Of a stretch of 64,000 nucleotides of DNA, positions 10,017 through 20,429 are shown piece after piece. Within the stretch, counting starts at the first letter, position 1, and the number at the start of each line of letters is the position of its first letter. Origin of the DNA: Amphibalanus amphitrite (lineage: Eukaryota > Arthropoda > Thecostraca > Balanomorpha > Balanidae); NCBI RefSeq assembly GCF_019059575.1, contig NW_024881792.1:248001-312000 (forward strand). Direction: 5' to 3'. A model generated the notes under the pieces. That model did no database searches, was not told the origin of the DNA, and saw only the letters and a list, made by a program, of their open reading frames with translations. The translations under genes and the position numbers were made by a program.

Positions 10017-10429
10017 ATGCCCACAGCCTCCAGAAGCTGCCAGGAGCCCGCCACTGGTTCTTCATCTTTCTATCTCCAGATTGAATCTTCTCGCCTTGGC
10101 TTGCACCATAGTTATTTTGAGGTAAGCTGTGCCACAGTGGCTGGTGTATTATCCTTTCCAAACCACATCCTTCATCCCTACCTCTCACCATCGCCTAAAC
10201 ACCATTACACAAACCACTCACATCCTCCACCATCACACAAACATCTTCTCACAAAACACTTACGCAACACTTGTACATATCACCATTCACCACTAGCATG
10301 TATAGTATTTTCTAAACTTTTTCATTTTCTCTTTCCTGACATTCAAGCATGTTTGCTCATAAGTGGTTTGGAAACAAACCCAGGACCATCAGAACACAAG
10401 CCAATCACAATATCACATGTCAACATTAA
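10017..10429 (+). CDS. LINE ORF2 N-terminus with 2A-like NPGP site
   Basis: The frame carries a His/Pro/Thr-rich stretch, then FHFLFPDIQACLLISGLETN followed directly by PGP, the NPGP codons lying at 10377-10388. It closely resembles the 2A consensus D(V/I)ExNPGP, although the aspartate is replaced by glycine. 2A peptides make the ribosome skip one bond between G and P, and 2A-like sequences are known in several invertebrate LINEs just ahead of the endonuclease, as here. The next residues SEHKPITISHVNIN begin the endonuclease fold. The frame is then split by a TTAA element. The true start codon is uncertain; 10017 is the first ATG in frame. Confidence 0.7.
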
Positions 10430-11345
10430 CCCGCGAGTTGCTGGGGGGGCGTTAAACGCCCCCACTTTTTTCGCCGGGCCATAGCATAAAAACGGCGCGC
10501 CGCAGGCGCGCCAAATTTTGGGTACCTGTAGGGAATTAATTGAAGTTTATTGTGACAAAGTTTCAAAAAAATCGGTCGGAAAGTTTTTGAGATATCGAGG
10601 TTTTAGTTACGTCATGATTTCTGAGTTTTCGACCAAAAACGGCACATGTTCAAAAAATCATATAAAATCACAGAATAGGCATACAGACATGCGGTAAACG
10701 CCATTAGACTGCCAATACCATGAACAATCAAATGGCTATCTTCGATTATTGATTATCGTTCCGCATTTTCCAAAATCTTGAACTGAATCTTGGCAATTTC
10801 TCGTGACTACTTCACGACCATGATACATGCATTTCTTAAATTGAGCTTTTTGAGCCAAACACGTACACATATGATAAAATGAATGTGACCATCGTGTTCT
10901 ACGCCCCAAATTACCCATGAAACATGTGTCACAGGCTGCGAATATCAGTTTTGATTTTCGGGGATATGTGCCTACCCGGTTGACCTGACCTTGACCCTGA
11001 CCTATGCTTGACTGACCCCTACATGGAGCTGACACTCTCGTAGGCATTATATGATGGATTGTGCACCGTTTTGACAGAGTTTATGACGAGAGGCGCCCAT
11101 TGCGAAGTCCTGAAGTCCATGCTACTGAAAGCCCGATTTCAGGTGTTTGACCTGACCTTGACCCGACCTGTGACCTCAAAATTCAACTTTAAAGTACTCA
11201 TCTGAAGCGTCTCGTCGCGTTCTTTCGTTTGCCGCCTCGTGCGTTTCGCTGCGCCTATTGGTTCTCGAGTTATCGGCTGGGGGCGTTTAACGCCCCCTCC
11301 CAGAAAACGGTGGGTGGCGAAATACCCCAGCAACTGCCGGGTTAA
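10426..11345. mobile_element. TTAA-flanked non-autonomous DNA transposon (piggyBac-like)
   Basis: The element occupies 10430-11341 (912 bp) and is flanked by TTAA at 10426-10429 and 11342-11345. Its ends are inverted: CCCGCGAGTTGCTGGGG on the left and, read inward from the right, CCCGGCAGTTGCTGGGG. Both ends then carry the palindrome GGGGGCGTTAAACGCCCCC. Deleting the element plus one TTAA restores the LINE frame as HVNINSITSPGRLDEL, which proves insertion. TTAA duplication and CCC ends fit piggyBac, but there is no transposase. The interior holds minus-strand AGGTCA repeats (10981-11003, 11148-11178). Confidence 0.88.
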
Positions 11346-12012
11346 CAGCATCACTTCACCTGGACGACTAGACGAACTAGCTCTTTTCACCACTCATAAC
11401 AGTATCGACATATTATTGCTGACTGAGACAAAACTAGACGAACAAGTGCACCCCAACCTATACATTCTTGACAATTACCACATCCCAATGACAAGACATA
11501 GGACTAGACACGGTGGTGGAGTTGCTGCCTACTTTAGATCAACCCTAGCTACAAAACGACTGCCCGACTTAGAACTTGACGAAACTGAGTGGATCTGGTC
11601 ACTTGTTAAGACACAGACTGACGTAATACTCATATGATGCCTCTATCTACCACCTAATTTAACAAGTAGCCTCCTATCCGACTTCATAGACAACTTAACT
11701 GAAAGTGTTTCCCTTGCACAATCTTACAATCCATCATCCATATTCATCCTGGGAGACTTTAATGCAGGGAATATCTATCTGAGTGACACAAACTCTATAA
11801 CACATAGCAACATCACTGCATTTGAGACTCATTTAAAAGACACCATTGACTCACTTAACCTCATTCAACTCATTGACCAACCTACCCGTATCACGCAAAC
11901 TACTGCTAACCTAAGGGACCTCATTATAACATCTAACACTAGTCTAGTAAAAGACAGCGGAGTTCTCCCTTCATTTTCACAAATCGATCACTTTCCCACT
12001 TTCGCTACCCTT
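11346..12012 (+). pseudogene. LINE ORF2 apurinic-type endonuclease domain
   Basis: Continues the frame interrupted by the TTAA element. Motifs of the APE-like LINE endonuclease appear in order: the N-x-N start (HVNINSIT, split by the insertion), LLLTETKLD with the metal-binding glutamate, RHGGGVAAYFRS, YLPPN, FILGDFNAG with the catalytic D-x-N, and a final SQIDHFPTF. One in-frame TGA stop at 11635-11637 interrupts an otherwise clean domain. It would nick target DNA to start reverse transcription. The 3' side is interrupted at 12012 by a CACTG element. Confidence 0.87.
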
Positions 12013-12254
12013 CACTGTAAACCAAATTGACAAGTCTTGTGTAATATAACCAATCATCTCTTGGTATGTTTACCAACTGATACTTTTTAAACAAGCCGTT
12101 GTCTGGTGCATTGCTTGTCAGGTGACAACTACGAGTCAATAGTTACTATGCACACCTACTTCTCAGTATCCAGACCAACTCTACATTTGTTTCAACGTTT
12201 GTTTCTCAACCAGTTTTGGAAACTTGTTGCCGCATGGTTATTTAACCGGCGCCT

Positions 12255-12560
12255 AACTTGTACTGGTCAGCTGGTCAGCATACACATGGTCAGCTGCGCC
12301 TGACGTCAGACTTGGCGGACCAATCAGCGGTCGCCGCCCGCCGTTAGCGGGCCCCGGCGCGGCGGTTTCGAACCAGCAGTTGTCGCGCGGCCGCCGTGCA
12401 GCCTGGAGCAGCGACGAGGGCTGTTCCAGCATTTGTGCAGTAAAAAGTGAAATCTGTGAACTGTGGTGTTTGTGCTGTGAGTGAGGCCCCCTCTGGCCTG
12501 CGGGACGCACTAATCGTGCCTATACCCGCGGTCGAGACGCCTCCCTTCCCCTGCGCGCGC
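12255..12560. promoter_or_regulatory. CpG-rich promoter-like block inside CACTA element
   Basis: Three GGTCAGC words precede a CRE palindrome TGACGTCA (12301-12308), a CCAATCA box (about 12320) and about 100 bp of dense CpG. This is the standard layout of a CpG-island promoter, here with no ORF behind it. It may be cargo or a leftover of the autonomous element. Inferred from motifs only. Confidence 0.35.
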
Positions 12561-12788
12561 AATGTAAGTGGGCCAGACCTGTGCATGCACATGTGAGCAG
12601 ATGTTTTGCGGTCGGTGTTTTTTATATATAAATACATTTATTTGCCTTTAATTCAACTCTTTAGTTGTAATATAATGTTGTAATACAACTCTAATAGTTG
12701 TATTTTTAACTTAACTGATGGACATATATGGGCTGTAAAAGCTAATCTGGCTGGCGATCATGATTTATTCGAATTATCTGCGTGTCGT

Positions 12789-13250
12789 GCAACTGCCATG
12801 ATTGTTATGGTCAATGTTCAGGAAATATTCGTCATACGGGCATGTTATACTTCTGGCTTGATGCGGTGCACAAACCATGTTCTTCCACATACGCAGCAGT
12901 TCTTGCTTCAAAGACTTATATGCTGACGGTGCACGATAGGTATACCTACTGGGTATACCTACCTCATGCATTTACCACATCCATGCGAAAATATGCACTC
13001 GAAATTGTCTCCAGTCAATAGTATTAATTATGTGACCGTAATGAATACTAATGATTCCAGAAACTTCCGAATGGATGTGGTGTATGCATTTATTGATTGT
13101 ATAACCCATCAGTATTTCGTTTCTTGTCAGCGCAAGCCTTTGAGCAATAACTGATGCTAGTCATGGTTTTGTGCACCACTTCCAGCCAAAAAAAAATAAC
13201 CTGTCCGTATAGAAAATATTTCCTGAATCAGTATCGTGGCAATTGAAAAC
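12789..13250. repeat. Imperfect foldback about 460 bp long
   Basis: Blocks on the left (TTCAGGAAATATT near 12818, GGTGCACAAA near 12867, TTGCTTCAAAG near 12903, TTTACCACATCCAT near 12969) reappear inverted and in reverse order on the right (TGGATGTGGTG near 13072, CTTTGAGCAA near 13139, TTTTGTGCACC near 13168, AATATTTCCTGAA near 13215). The two arms therefore fold on a centre near 13,020. Arms are diverged. It looks like a foldback element nested in the CACTA-type transposon. Confidence 0.7.
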
Positions 13251-13384
13251 GAACGCGAATCGTAAGTTCTTAAGGTTATCAACGCAAACAAAGCGATTGT
13301 AACGAAGAACAAGTTCGAACAGAGCGTTAATACACTTACTTGTTGACAATTTGTAAGCTAGCAATGCCCAGTCAAATGCTAGTT

Positions 13385-13712
13385 CATCAACAAACCAGAG
13401 GTTGGTGAACCGACAAAGAAACGACTATGCCTATCCAGAAGTTGGTAGGTCCACAAGGCCCAGACTAGTACTCAACAAGGTGACCCCTATGCGAATTGGA
13501 ACCAAACTTGTAGACAAACTGTTAGTTTGTTGGCCAACAAGCCTGGGGTTGGTGAATCGACAAGGTATCGACAAGGTGACGCCTATGCGAATTGGAACCA
13601 AACTTGTAGACAAACTGTAAGTTTGTTGGCCAACAAGCCTGGGGTTGGTGAATCGACAAGGTGTCGACAAGGTGACGCCTATGCGAATTGGAACCAAACT
13701 TGTAACAAGGAG
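13385..13712. repeat. Subterminal 96-bp tandem repeats
   Basis: The word TGAC(C/G)CCTATGCGAATTGG occurs at 13481, 13577 and 13673, exactly 96 bp apart, preceded by a degenerate copy from about 13385. CACTA elements typically carry subterminal repeats that bind transposase. Here they occupy only the right end. Confidence 0.88.
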
Positions 13713-13740
13713 CCAACTTGTAGATTTGGTTTACAGTGTT

Positions 13741-13911
13741 GACTTGACACTCGCATCCCCAAAAACTACATACAAACACATCTGGAACTATACTAACATG
13801 GACACAGACAAACTTTCACATCTCCTCATTGACACAGACTGGGATTTAATCCTCGACAGAGACATAGACGAGGCGACAGCTAACTTCACCCAGACATTAT
13901 TGGACGCACGA
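13741..13911 (+). pseudogene. LINE ORF2 linker segment
   Basis: The frame continues from the endonuclease with DLTLASPKTTYKHIWNYTNM and then DTDWDLILDRDIDEATANFT, a region found between endonuclease and RT in CR1-like LINEs. It is interrupted by a third insertion at 13912. Confidence 0.82.
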
Positions 13912-14399
13912 TAGGCGTTATCACAAGTGTATTCGCGGCCATTGGGGCGACGTAAGAAAAGAAGAAAGCAACTGGCCCCACGAACTTTAAATTATCAGTT
14001 AGCATGCACCTTTTCCTTGATATGTAGAGAATTTACCATTAATTGTTAGAGAAAATTGCATCTAAAATCTTCCATTTATGCTTTTTTTCATCGTTTGCAC
14101 AGTATGTTCTTTTACTAAGCTAGAAACACTAATTAGAAATAGTTCCCGCATCATCAAGAACAATAGGGAAGGCTTGAAGTGAATACAATAATCTAAACGG
14201 TTTTGTAATCCATGTGAAGACACTTCTAAAATTGCCTGTAGAAATATTAAAGGCAAAAGTTCAACTTTTTCACAAAACGGATGGCTATAAACCTATTCAA
14301 CGTGTGACAACTCAGCCGGTATTTCGTCGCCTACAGCCCAGCTTTCCCTAGTGACCGATAGAGGCGCTGCTATCGATGTCCGCCCGTGCCGCCTAGCGA
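13909..14399. mobile_element. Short DNA element interrupting the LINE linker
   Basis: Removing 13912-14396 plus one CGA (13909-13911 / 14397-14399) restores the LINE frame as LLDARAAETIPIKTIKIRPH, so this 485-bp stretch is an insertion. Its ends are weakly inverted (TAGGCG on the left, CGCCTA near the right end) with a possible 3-bp CGA duplication. No ORF, and I cannot assign a superfamily. Confidence 0.55.
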
Positions 14400-14868
14400 G
14401 CTGCTGAAACCATACCAATTAAAACAATTAAGATCAGACCACATGACAAACCATGGGTTACTGGGACACTTCGGAGAGAAATGAGGAAAAGAGACAGACT
14501 ATTCAGACTAGCTCAGAGACACAAGACAGACCATCACTGGGACAATTGGAGACGACAGCGTAACTTTACCACTAGTCTTAACAAAACATTAAAGGAAAAT
14601 CATCTCAACAGTCAAGTAAATACTCTATTGCACTCAAAGAAAAATCCACACGAATATCACCGGACCCTGAAAAACATATTGGGACGACCACAGACAGAGA
14701 CCATACCACCACTCATAGGACCTGACGGAACTCCACTGACACAGGACTCTGACAAAGCTGACCTCTTAGGGGACTTTTTCGCCAGACAAACACAACTTGA
14801 CAACGACGACCAACCCATCCCCAGGACCGCCCCCACGGACCCACCTCCCCCTCCTTTAGACAACATTG
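14400..14868 (+). pseudogene. LINE ORF2: linker and region before RT
   Basis: The frame resumes with IRPHDKPWVTGTLRREMRKR, the conserved PW...R motif at the start of the RT region in CR1-like LINEs, then HEYHRTLKNILGRPQTE, DKADLLGDFFARQ and a Pro-rich stretch ending at DNI. It is intact until the hairpin-ended repeat begins at 14869. The next LINE residues (TEEEVLKVLNNMDPNKSSG) are not here but occur inside the repeat array at 42.6, 52.4, 54.6 and 58.8 kb. Confidence 0.85.
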
Positions 14869-15414
14869 TAACCGCAGGTTGTTTGAAAAGACAAACACTA
14901 TTCGTTAGAATTGTGTTTTTCTAAGATCAGACCACATGACAAACCATGGGTTACTGGGACACTTCGGAGAGAAATGAGGAAAAGAGACAGACTATTCAGA
15001 CTAGCTCAGAGACACAAGACAGACCATCACTGGGACAATTGGAGACGACAGCGTAACTTTACCACTAGTCTTAACAAAACATTAAAGGAAAATCATCTCA
15101 ACAGTCAAGTAAATACTCTATTGCACTCAAAGAAAAATCCACACGAATATCACCGGACCCTGAAAAACATATTGGGACGACCACAGACAGAGACCATACC
15201 ACCACTCATAGGACCTGACGGAACTCCACTGACACAGGACTCTGACAAAGCTGACCTCTTAGGGGACTTTTTCGCCAGACAAACACAACTTGACAACGAC
15301 GACCAACCCATCCCCAGGACCGCCCCCACGGACCCACCTCCCCCTCCTTTAGACAACATTGTAACCGCAGGTTGTTTGAAAAGACAAACACTATTCGTTA
15401 GAATTGTGTTTTTC
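14429..15414. repeat. 493-bp tandem duplication of LINE plus hairpin
   Basis: 14429-14921 and 14922-15414 appear identical. Each copy holds LINE linker sequence followed by the first 50-odd bases of the TAACCGCAGG hairpin. The junction lies inside the hairpin, after GTGTTTTTC and next to TAAGATCAG. This duplicates 150 codons of the LINE and shows that a hairpin was already in the LINE when the duplication occurred. Confidence 0.95.
14869..14921. repeat. Hairpin start, truncated copy
   Basis: The first copy of the unit start TAACCGCAGG in the window, cut after about 53 bp by the tandem duplication. Confidence 0.9.
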
Positions 15415-16799
15415 TATTGAAAAACAACCGGAGCGGTCCTTCTCCGGGCTATGTTTTGCAAGTCTGGCAGCGAATCGAGACATCTTGATTGGGGCCTAGA
15501 CGAAATGTACAATCTTCGTAAAAAGTTCAGTGTATGGGCTCCCGGAGGCGATCTACCTTATGGCACCGGTCGCTACTCGCTTAAAACCTCGTGGCACGTG
15601 GCACGTGCGATTCCATTTTCCCCATGTTAAGTCAACGGGGTTTTGGACACTTTTTGCGCGATCGCCAATGGCGGGAAAACGAGCCAAGAAGGAGGTGGTT
15701 TTCTTCCCAGCATTTTATGGCAAACACGTTTGGGTACACGCCAGTGTGCGCTGTATACCCCTCAGAATCTCGGAACGTGTCTTTGCACGAGATCAAAGTT
15801 GGAATTTTGCTGTGTCCCATGTTAAGTCAATGGACGGCGATGTCGAGACTTTGCAGAGACATTTTCATTCGATCTTTGTACAAAATTTTAGCGATAGATT
15901 TCGCCCAAACTCTGATATCTTGTAGAGGAAAGAGCGTAGTACATGCTGGTATGCTTCGTTAAGCTGGCAGAAATCGTTTTTTCTTATAAAGTTTATTTGA
16001 AATTTAAATTTTTTAACATGGAAAGTCAATGGGAGCGTCTTTGTTGCTTAATAACTTTTTACGTTGCAGATGTATCAAAGTGAAAAGTTAATAAAATATA
16101 CAACTTTCGATGCTCTTTCCAACAATGTATAGAACGTCACTGCACGATGCGCCGTTTCTAAGAAAAGTTGTAAAAAAGCAGGGCTCGACTGTGACTTGAA
16201 CCCAACCACATTAAAATATACGAACAGGTGACGGGGATACCTCCCGTGTGCGGATGCGACACTGATTATTGCTAAATATTAGCAGTCGGCCGCCGTGGGG
16301 GCGCCTTTACAAACCTTATATCTCTGCAACCACTGGACCGATTCACTCGCGCTCTTTTGTGTGGGATAATTTCTTCCTTTCCCAAACGTAGTGTGCTACT
16401 CTCGATGCGTATGGGTGACCCCTAATGCACGTGCCACGTGCAAAACGAAGAGGTGTCAGTTCGGTAGCAAGTGTAATAACTCTAGTTATTTTGCCGAATA
16501 CGCTGATCCTTAGCATGGATGTAGGCACCCGCCCCGCAATGCATTTCCATGTGTCACGGTTGGGGTGCCGCTGCACGTGCGCACGGGCAGGGTGACGCTT
16601 CCAGATCTGGAGAACGGCTGGGCCGATTGTGATCAAAGTTGGCACACCGCTAGGGCTCGGCGAGTAGGGTGCCGTGCACAAGTCAGATGGGTCCCAGTTT
16701 GCACGTGCGCACGTGCAGGCTGACGCTTCCATATCTCAAGAACGGCTGGACCGACTGTGCTCAAATTTGGCATACCACTAGAGACTAGTTAGTAGGGTG
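15362..16799 (+). repeat. Repeat unit 1, type A, 3'-truncated
   Basis: Starts in the second LINE fragment. Order of parts shared by type A units: 76-nt imperfect hairpin (ACCGC...GCGGT); a head with CCCATGTTAAGTCAA words; an AT-rich middle; a block beginning GTATACGAACAGGTGACGG; then CACGTG monomers. Here it stops in the third monomer (AGTAGGGTG), where the next TAACCGCAGG begins. Open frames in it are not genes. Confidence 0.9.
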
Positions 16800-18671
16800 T
16801 AACCGCAGGTTGTTTGAAAAGACAAACACTATTCGTTAGAATTGTGTTTTTCTATTGAAAAACAACCGGAGCGGTCGTTCTCCGGGCTATGTTTTGCAAG
16901 TCTGGCCGCGAATCAGTACAACTTGGTCGCAGCCTAGACGAATCGCTCAATCTCCGTAAAAATTTCAGTGTATGGGCTCTCGGGGGCGATCTACCTGATG
17001 GCATTAGTCGCTACTCGCTTAAAATCTCGTGGCACGTGGCACGTGCGATTCCATTTTTTCCATAGTAAGTCAATGGGGTTTTGGGGCACTTTTTGTGCGA
17101 TCGCGAATAGCGGGAAAACGAGCCAAGGGAGAGGTGGTTTTCTTCCCAGCATTTTATGGGAAACACGTTCCGGTACACGCCAGTGTGCGCCGTACACCCC
17201 TTAGAAGTTCGTAACGTGTCTTTGCTCGAGGTCAAAGTTGAACTTTTTTCGCTCCCCATGTTAAGTCAATGGGCGCTTTTGCAGAGACATTTTCATTTGT
17301 TCATTGTACAAAACTATATGATACGATTTTGTTTAAACTGTCAGGACCTGTTGAGAAACGACCATAGAACATGTTGTTATGCTTCGTTAAGCTCTCAGAA
17401 TTCGTTTGGTCTTTTTAAGCTCGTTTAGAAATGAAAAATTTTAACATGGAAAGTCAATGGGGGCGTCTTTGGTGCTTAATAACTTTGTACGTTGAAGATA
17501 TATTTAAGTGAAAAGTTGATAGGATATACAACTTTTGATGCTCTTTCCAATGATATATAGAGCATTATTGCACGTTGTGCCGTTTTTGATGAATTTAGTA
17601 AAAAAGCACGACATTACCGAGATTTGAGCTCACACCTATATATGGTCTTGCTCAGACAGTATACGAACAGGTGACGGGGATACCTCCCAATGAAGGATGC
17701 GATTTAATGCTAAATATTAGCGGCCGGCCTCCGTGGGGACGTTTTTGCACGACTTATATCTCCGCAAGCAGGGGACCGATACACTTGCAGTTTTTTGTAA
17801 GGGGTAGCGTATACCCTTCTTACAAGTACTTCACTATGGACGATGCATGCGGGTGACCCCTATTGCACGTGACACGTGTAAAACGGAGAGGTGTCAGTTT
17901 TGTAATAAGTGCAATAACTCGGTAATTACTGGGCCGATTGCGCTGAAACTTGGTATGGAGGTAGTCACCTACTAGGCGATTCATTTTTATGTGCCACGGT
18001 AGGGGTGCCGCTGCACGTGCGCACGTGCAGGGTGACGCTTCCAGATCTCGTGACCGGCCGGGCCGATTGAGTTCAAATTTGGTACACCGCTAGAGACCGG
18101 TTAGTAGGGTGCCGTGCGGAGGTCAGTAAGGACCAATCTTGCACGTGCGCACGTGCAGGGTGAGGCTTTCAGATCTCAGGAACGGCCGGGACGATTGAAC
18201 TCAAATTCGGCACACTTCTAGGGACCGATCAGTAGGGTGCCGTGCACAAGTCAGTTAGTATGTATTTCCATGTGCCCAGACTGGGGTGCAGCTGCACGTG
18301 CGCACGTGCAGGGTGACGTTTTCAGATCTCGAGAACGGCCAGGCCGGATGAGCTCAAATTTGGTACACCGCTAGAGACCGGCGAATAGGGTGCCGTGCAA
18401 AAGTCAGATGGGACCATTTTGCACGTGCGCACGTGCAGGGTGTCGTTTCCAGATCTCGAAAACGGCCGGGTCGATTGCACTCAAATTTGGCACACCGCTA
18501 GAGACCGGTTAGTTGAGTGCAGTGCACGTCAGTTCGTAGCACACCCACTCTGATCTGCACGTGCAAGGCTCATCCTCTCGTTTGGCGGCGGGCGTTTTTG
18601 CGGCGTTACAGAGGTGCTTGCTCAAACAACCTGCGGTCCCGCGATGCGGAGCCCAGCATCGCAGATGCTGG
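16800..18671 (+). repeat. Repeat unit 2, type C, complete
   Basis: Hairpin start, type C head and middle (TATATGATACGATTTTG word), then monomers with the palindrome GCACGTGCGCACGTGC near 18013, 18141, 18293 and 18421, that is spacings of about 128, 152 and 128 bp. Ends with the inverted start TCAAACAACCTGCGGT (18622-18637) and the CCAGCATC/GATGCTGG hairpin, directly joined to the next unit. Confidence 0.92.
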
Positions 18672-20429
18672 TAACCGCAGGTTGTTTGAAAAGACAAACA
18701 CTATTCGTTAGAATTGTGTTTTTCTATTGAAAAACAACCGGAGCGGTCGTTCTCCGGGCTATGTTTTGCAAGTCTGGCAGCGAATTGGGGCAACTTGGTA
18801 GGGGCCTAAACGAATCGCTCAATCTTCGTAAAAATTCCAGGGTATGGGCTCCCGCAGGCGATCTACCTGATGGCACCGGTCGGTACTCGCTAAGAAGTCT
18901 TTTGCGCGTGGCACGTGCGATTCCATTTTTCCCATGTTAAGTCAACGGGGGTTTGGACACTTTTTGCGCGATCGCGAATGGCGGGAAAACGAGCCAAGGA
19001 AGAGGTGGTTTTCTTCCCAGCATTTTATGGCAAACACGTTTGGGTACACGCCAGTGTGCGCTGTATACCTCTCAGAATCTCGGAACGTGTCTTTGCACGA
19101 GGTCAAAGTTGGAATTTTGCTGTGTCCCATGTTAAGTCAATGGACGGCGATGTCGAGACTTTGCAGAGACATTTTCATTCGATCTTTGTACAAAATTTTA
19201 GAGATAGATTTCGTCCAAACTCTTATATCTTGTAGAGGAAAGAGCATAGTACATGCAATTATGCTTCGTTAAGCTGGCAAAACTCATTTTTTCTTATAAA
19301 GTTCATTTGAAAATTAAAATTTTTAACATGGAAAGTCAATGGGAGCGTCTTTGTTGCTTAATAACTTTTTACGTTGCAGATATATCAAAGTGAAAAGTTA
19401 ATAAAATATACAACTTTCGATGCTCTTTCCAACAATGTATAGAACGTCACTGCACGATGTGCCGTTTCTAAGAAAAGCTGTAAAAAAGCAGGGCTCGACT
19501 GTGACTTGAACCCAACCACATTAGAGGATACGAACAGGTGACGGGGATACCTCCCGTGTGCGGATGTGACACTGATTATTGCTAAATATTAGCAGTAGGC
19601 CGTCTGTGGGGGCGCCTTTACAAACCTTATATCTCTGCAACCATTGGACCGATTCACTCGCGGTCTTTTGTGTGGGATAGCTTCTTCCTTTCTCACACGT
19701 AGTGTGCTGTTCTCGATGCGTATGGGTGACCCCTAATGCACGTGCCACGTGCAAAACGAGGAGAAGTCAGTTCAGTAACAAATCTAATAACTCTGTAGTT
19801 AGTTTGCCGATTGCGCTGGTACTTGGCATGGATGTTGGCACGTATCCGGCAATGCATTTCCATGTTTCACGGTTGGGGTGCTATTGCACGTGCACACGTG
19901 CAGGGTGACGCTTCCAGATCTCGAGAACGGCTGGGCCGATTGTGATCAAAGTTGGCACACCGTTAGGGATCGGCGAGTAGGGTGCCGTGCACAAGTCAGA
20001 TGGGATTCATTTTGCACGTGCGCACGTGCAGGCTGACGCTTCCAGATCTCGAGAACGGCTGGGCCGATTGTGCTTAGATTTGGCACACCACTAGAGACTG
20101 GTTAATAGGGTGCCGTGCACAAGTCAGTAAGTATGTATTTTCATGTGCCACGGTTGGGGTGCATCTGCACGTGCGCACGTGTAAGGGTCGTTTCCAGATC
20201 TTGGAAACGGCTGGGCTGAATGCGATTAAATTTGGTACATCGCTATAAACCGGCGAATAGAGTGCCGTGCACAAGTCAATTGGGACCTAGGCTGCACGTG
20301 CGCAGGTGCAGGGTGTCGCTTCCAGATCTCGAAAACGGCCGGGTCGATTGCACTCAAATTTGGCACACCGCTATAGACCGGCGAATAGGGTCTTAATGCG
20401 TCAGTGTTTACGTTTAACGGACGGTATTT
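18672..20429 (+). repeat. Repeat unit 3, type A, 3' end replaced
   Basis: Type A unit with a full head, middle and monomer block. After the last GAATAGGGT the usual 3' end is replaced by CTTAATGCGTCAGTG..., a sequence also found at the end of type B units near 22,395, so the unit is a recombinant. Confidence 0.88.

Larger units (their letters stand above)
12011..13740. mobile_element. CACTG...CAGTG (CACTA/EnSpm-type) non-autonomous transposon
   Basis: The element runs 12013-13738 (1,726 bp). The left end CACTGTAAACCAAAT matches the right end read inward, and ACAAG follows two bases later on both sides. It is flanked by TT (12011-12012 and 13739-13740). Removing it with one TT restores the LINE frame across TLDLTLASPKTTYKHIWNYT. 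CACTR termini with 2-3-bp duplications and subterminal repeats are CACTA hallmarks. No transposase is visible. It carries a promoter-like GC-rich block, a large foldback and 96-bp subterminal repeats. Confidence 0.83.
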
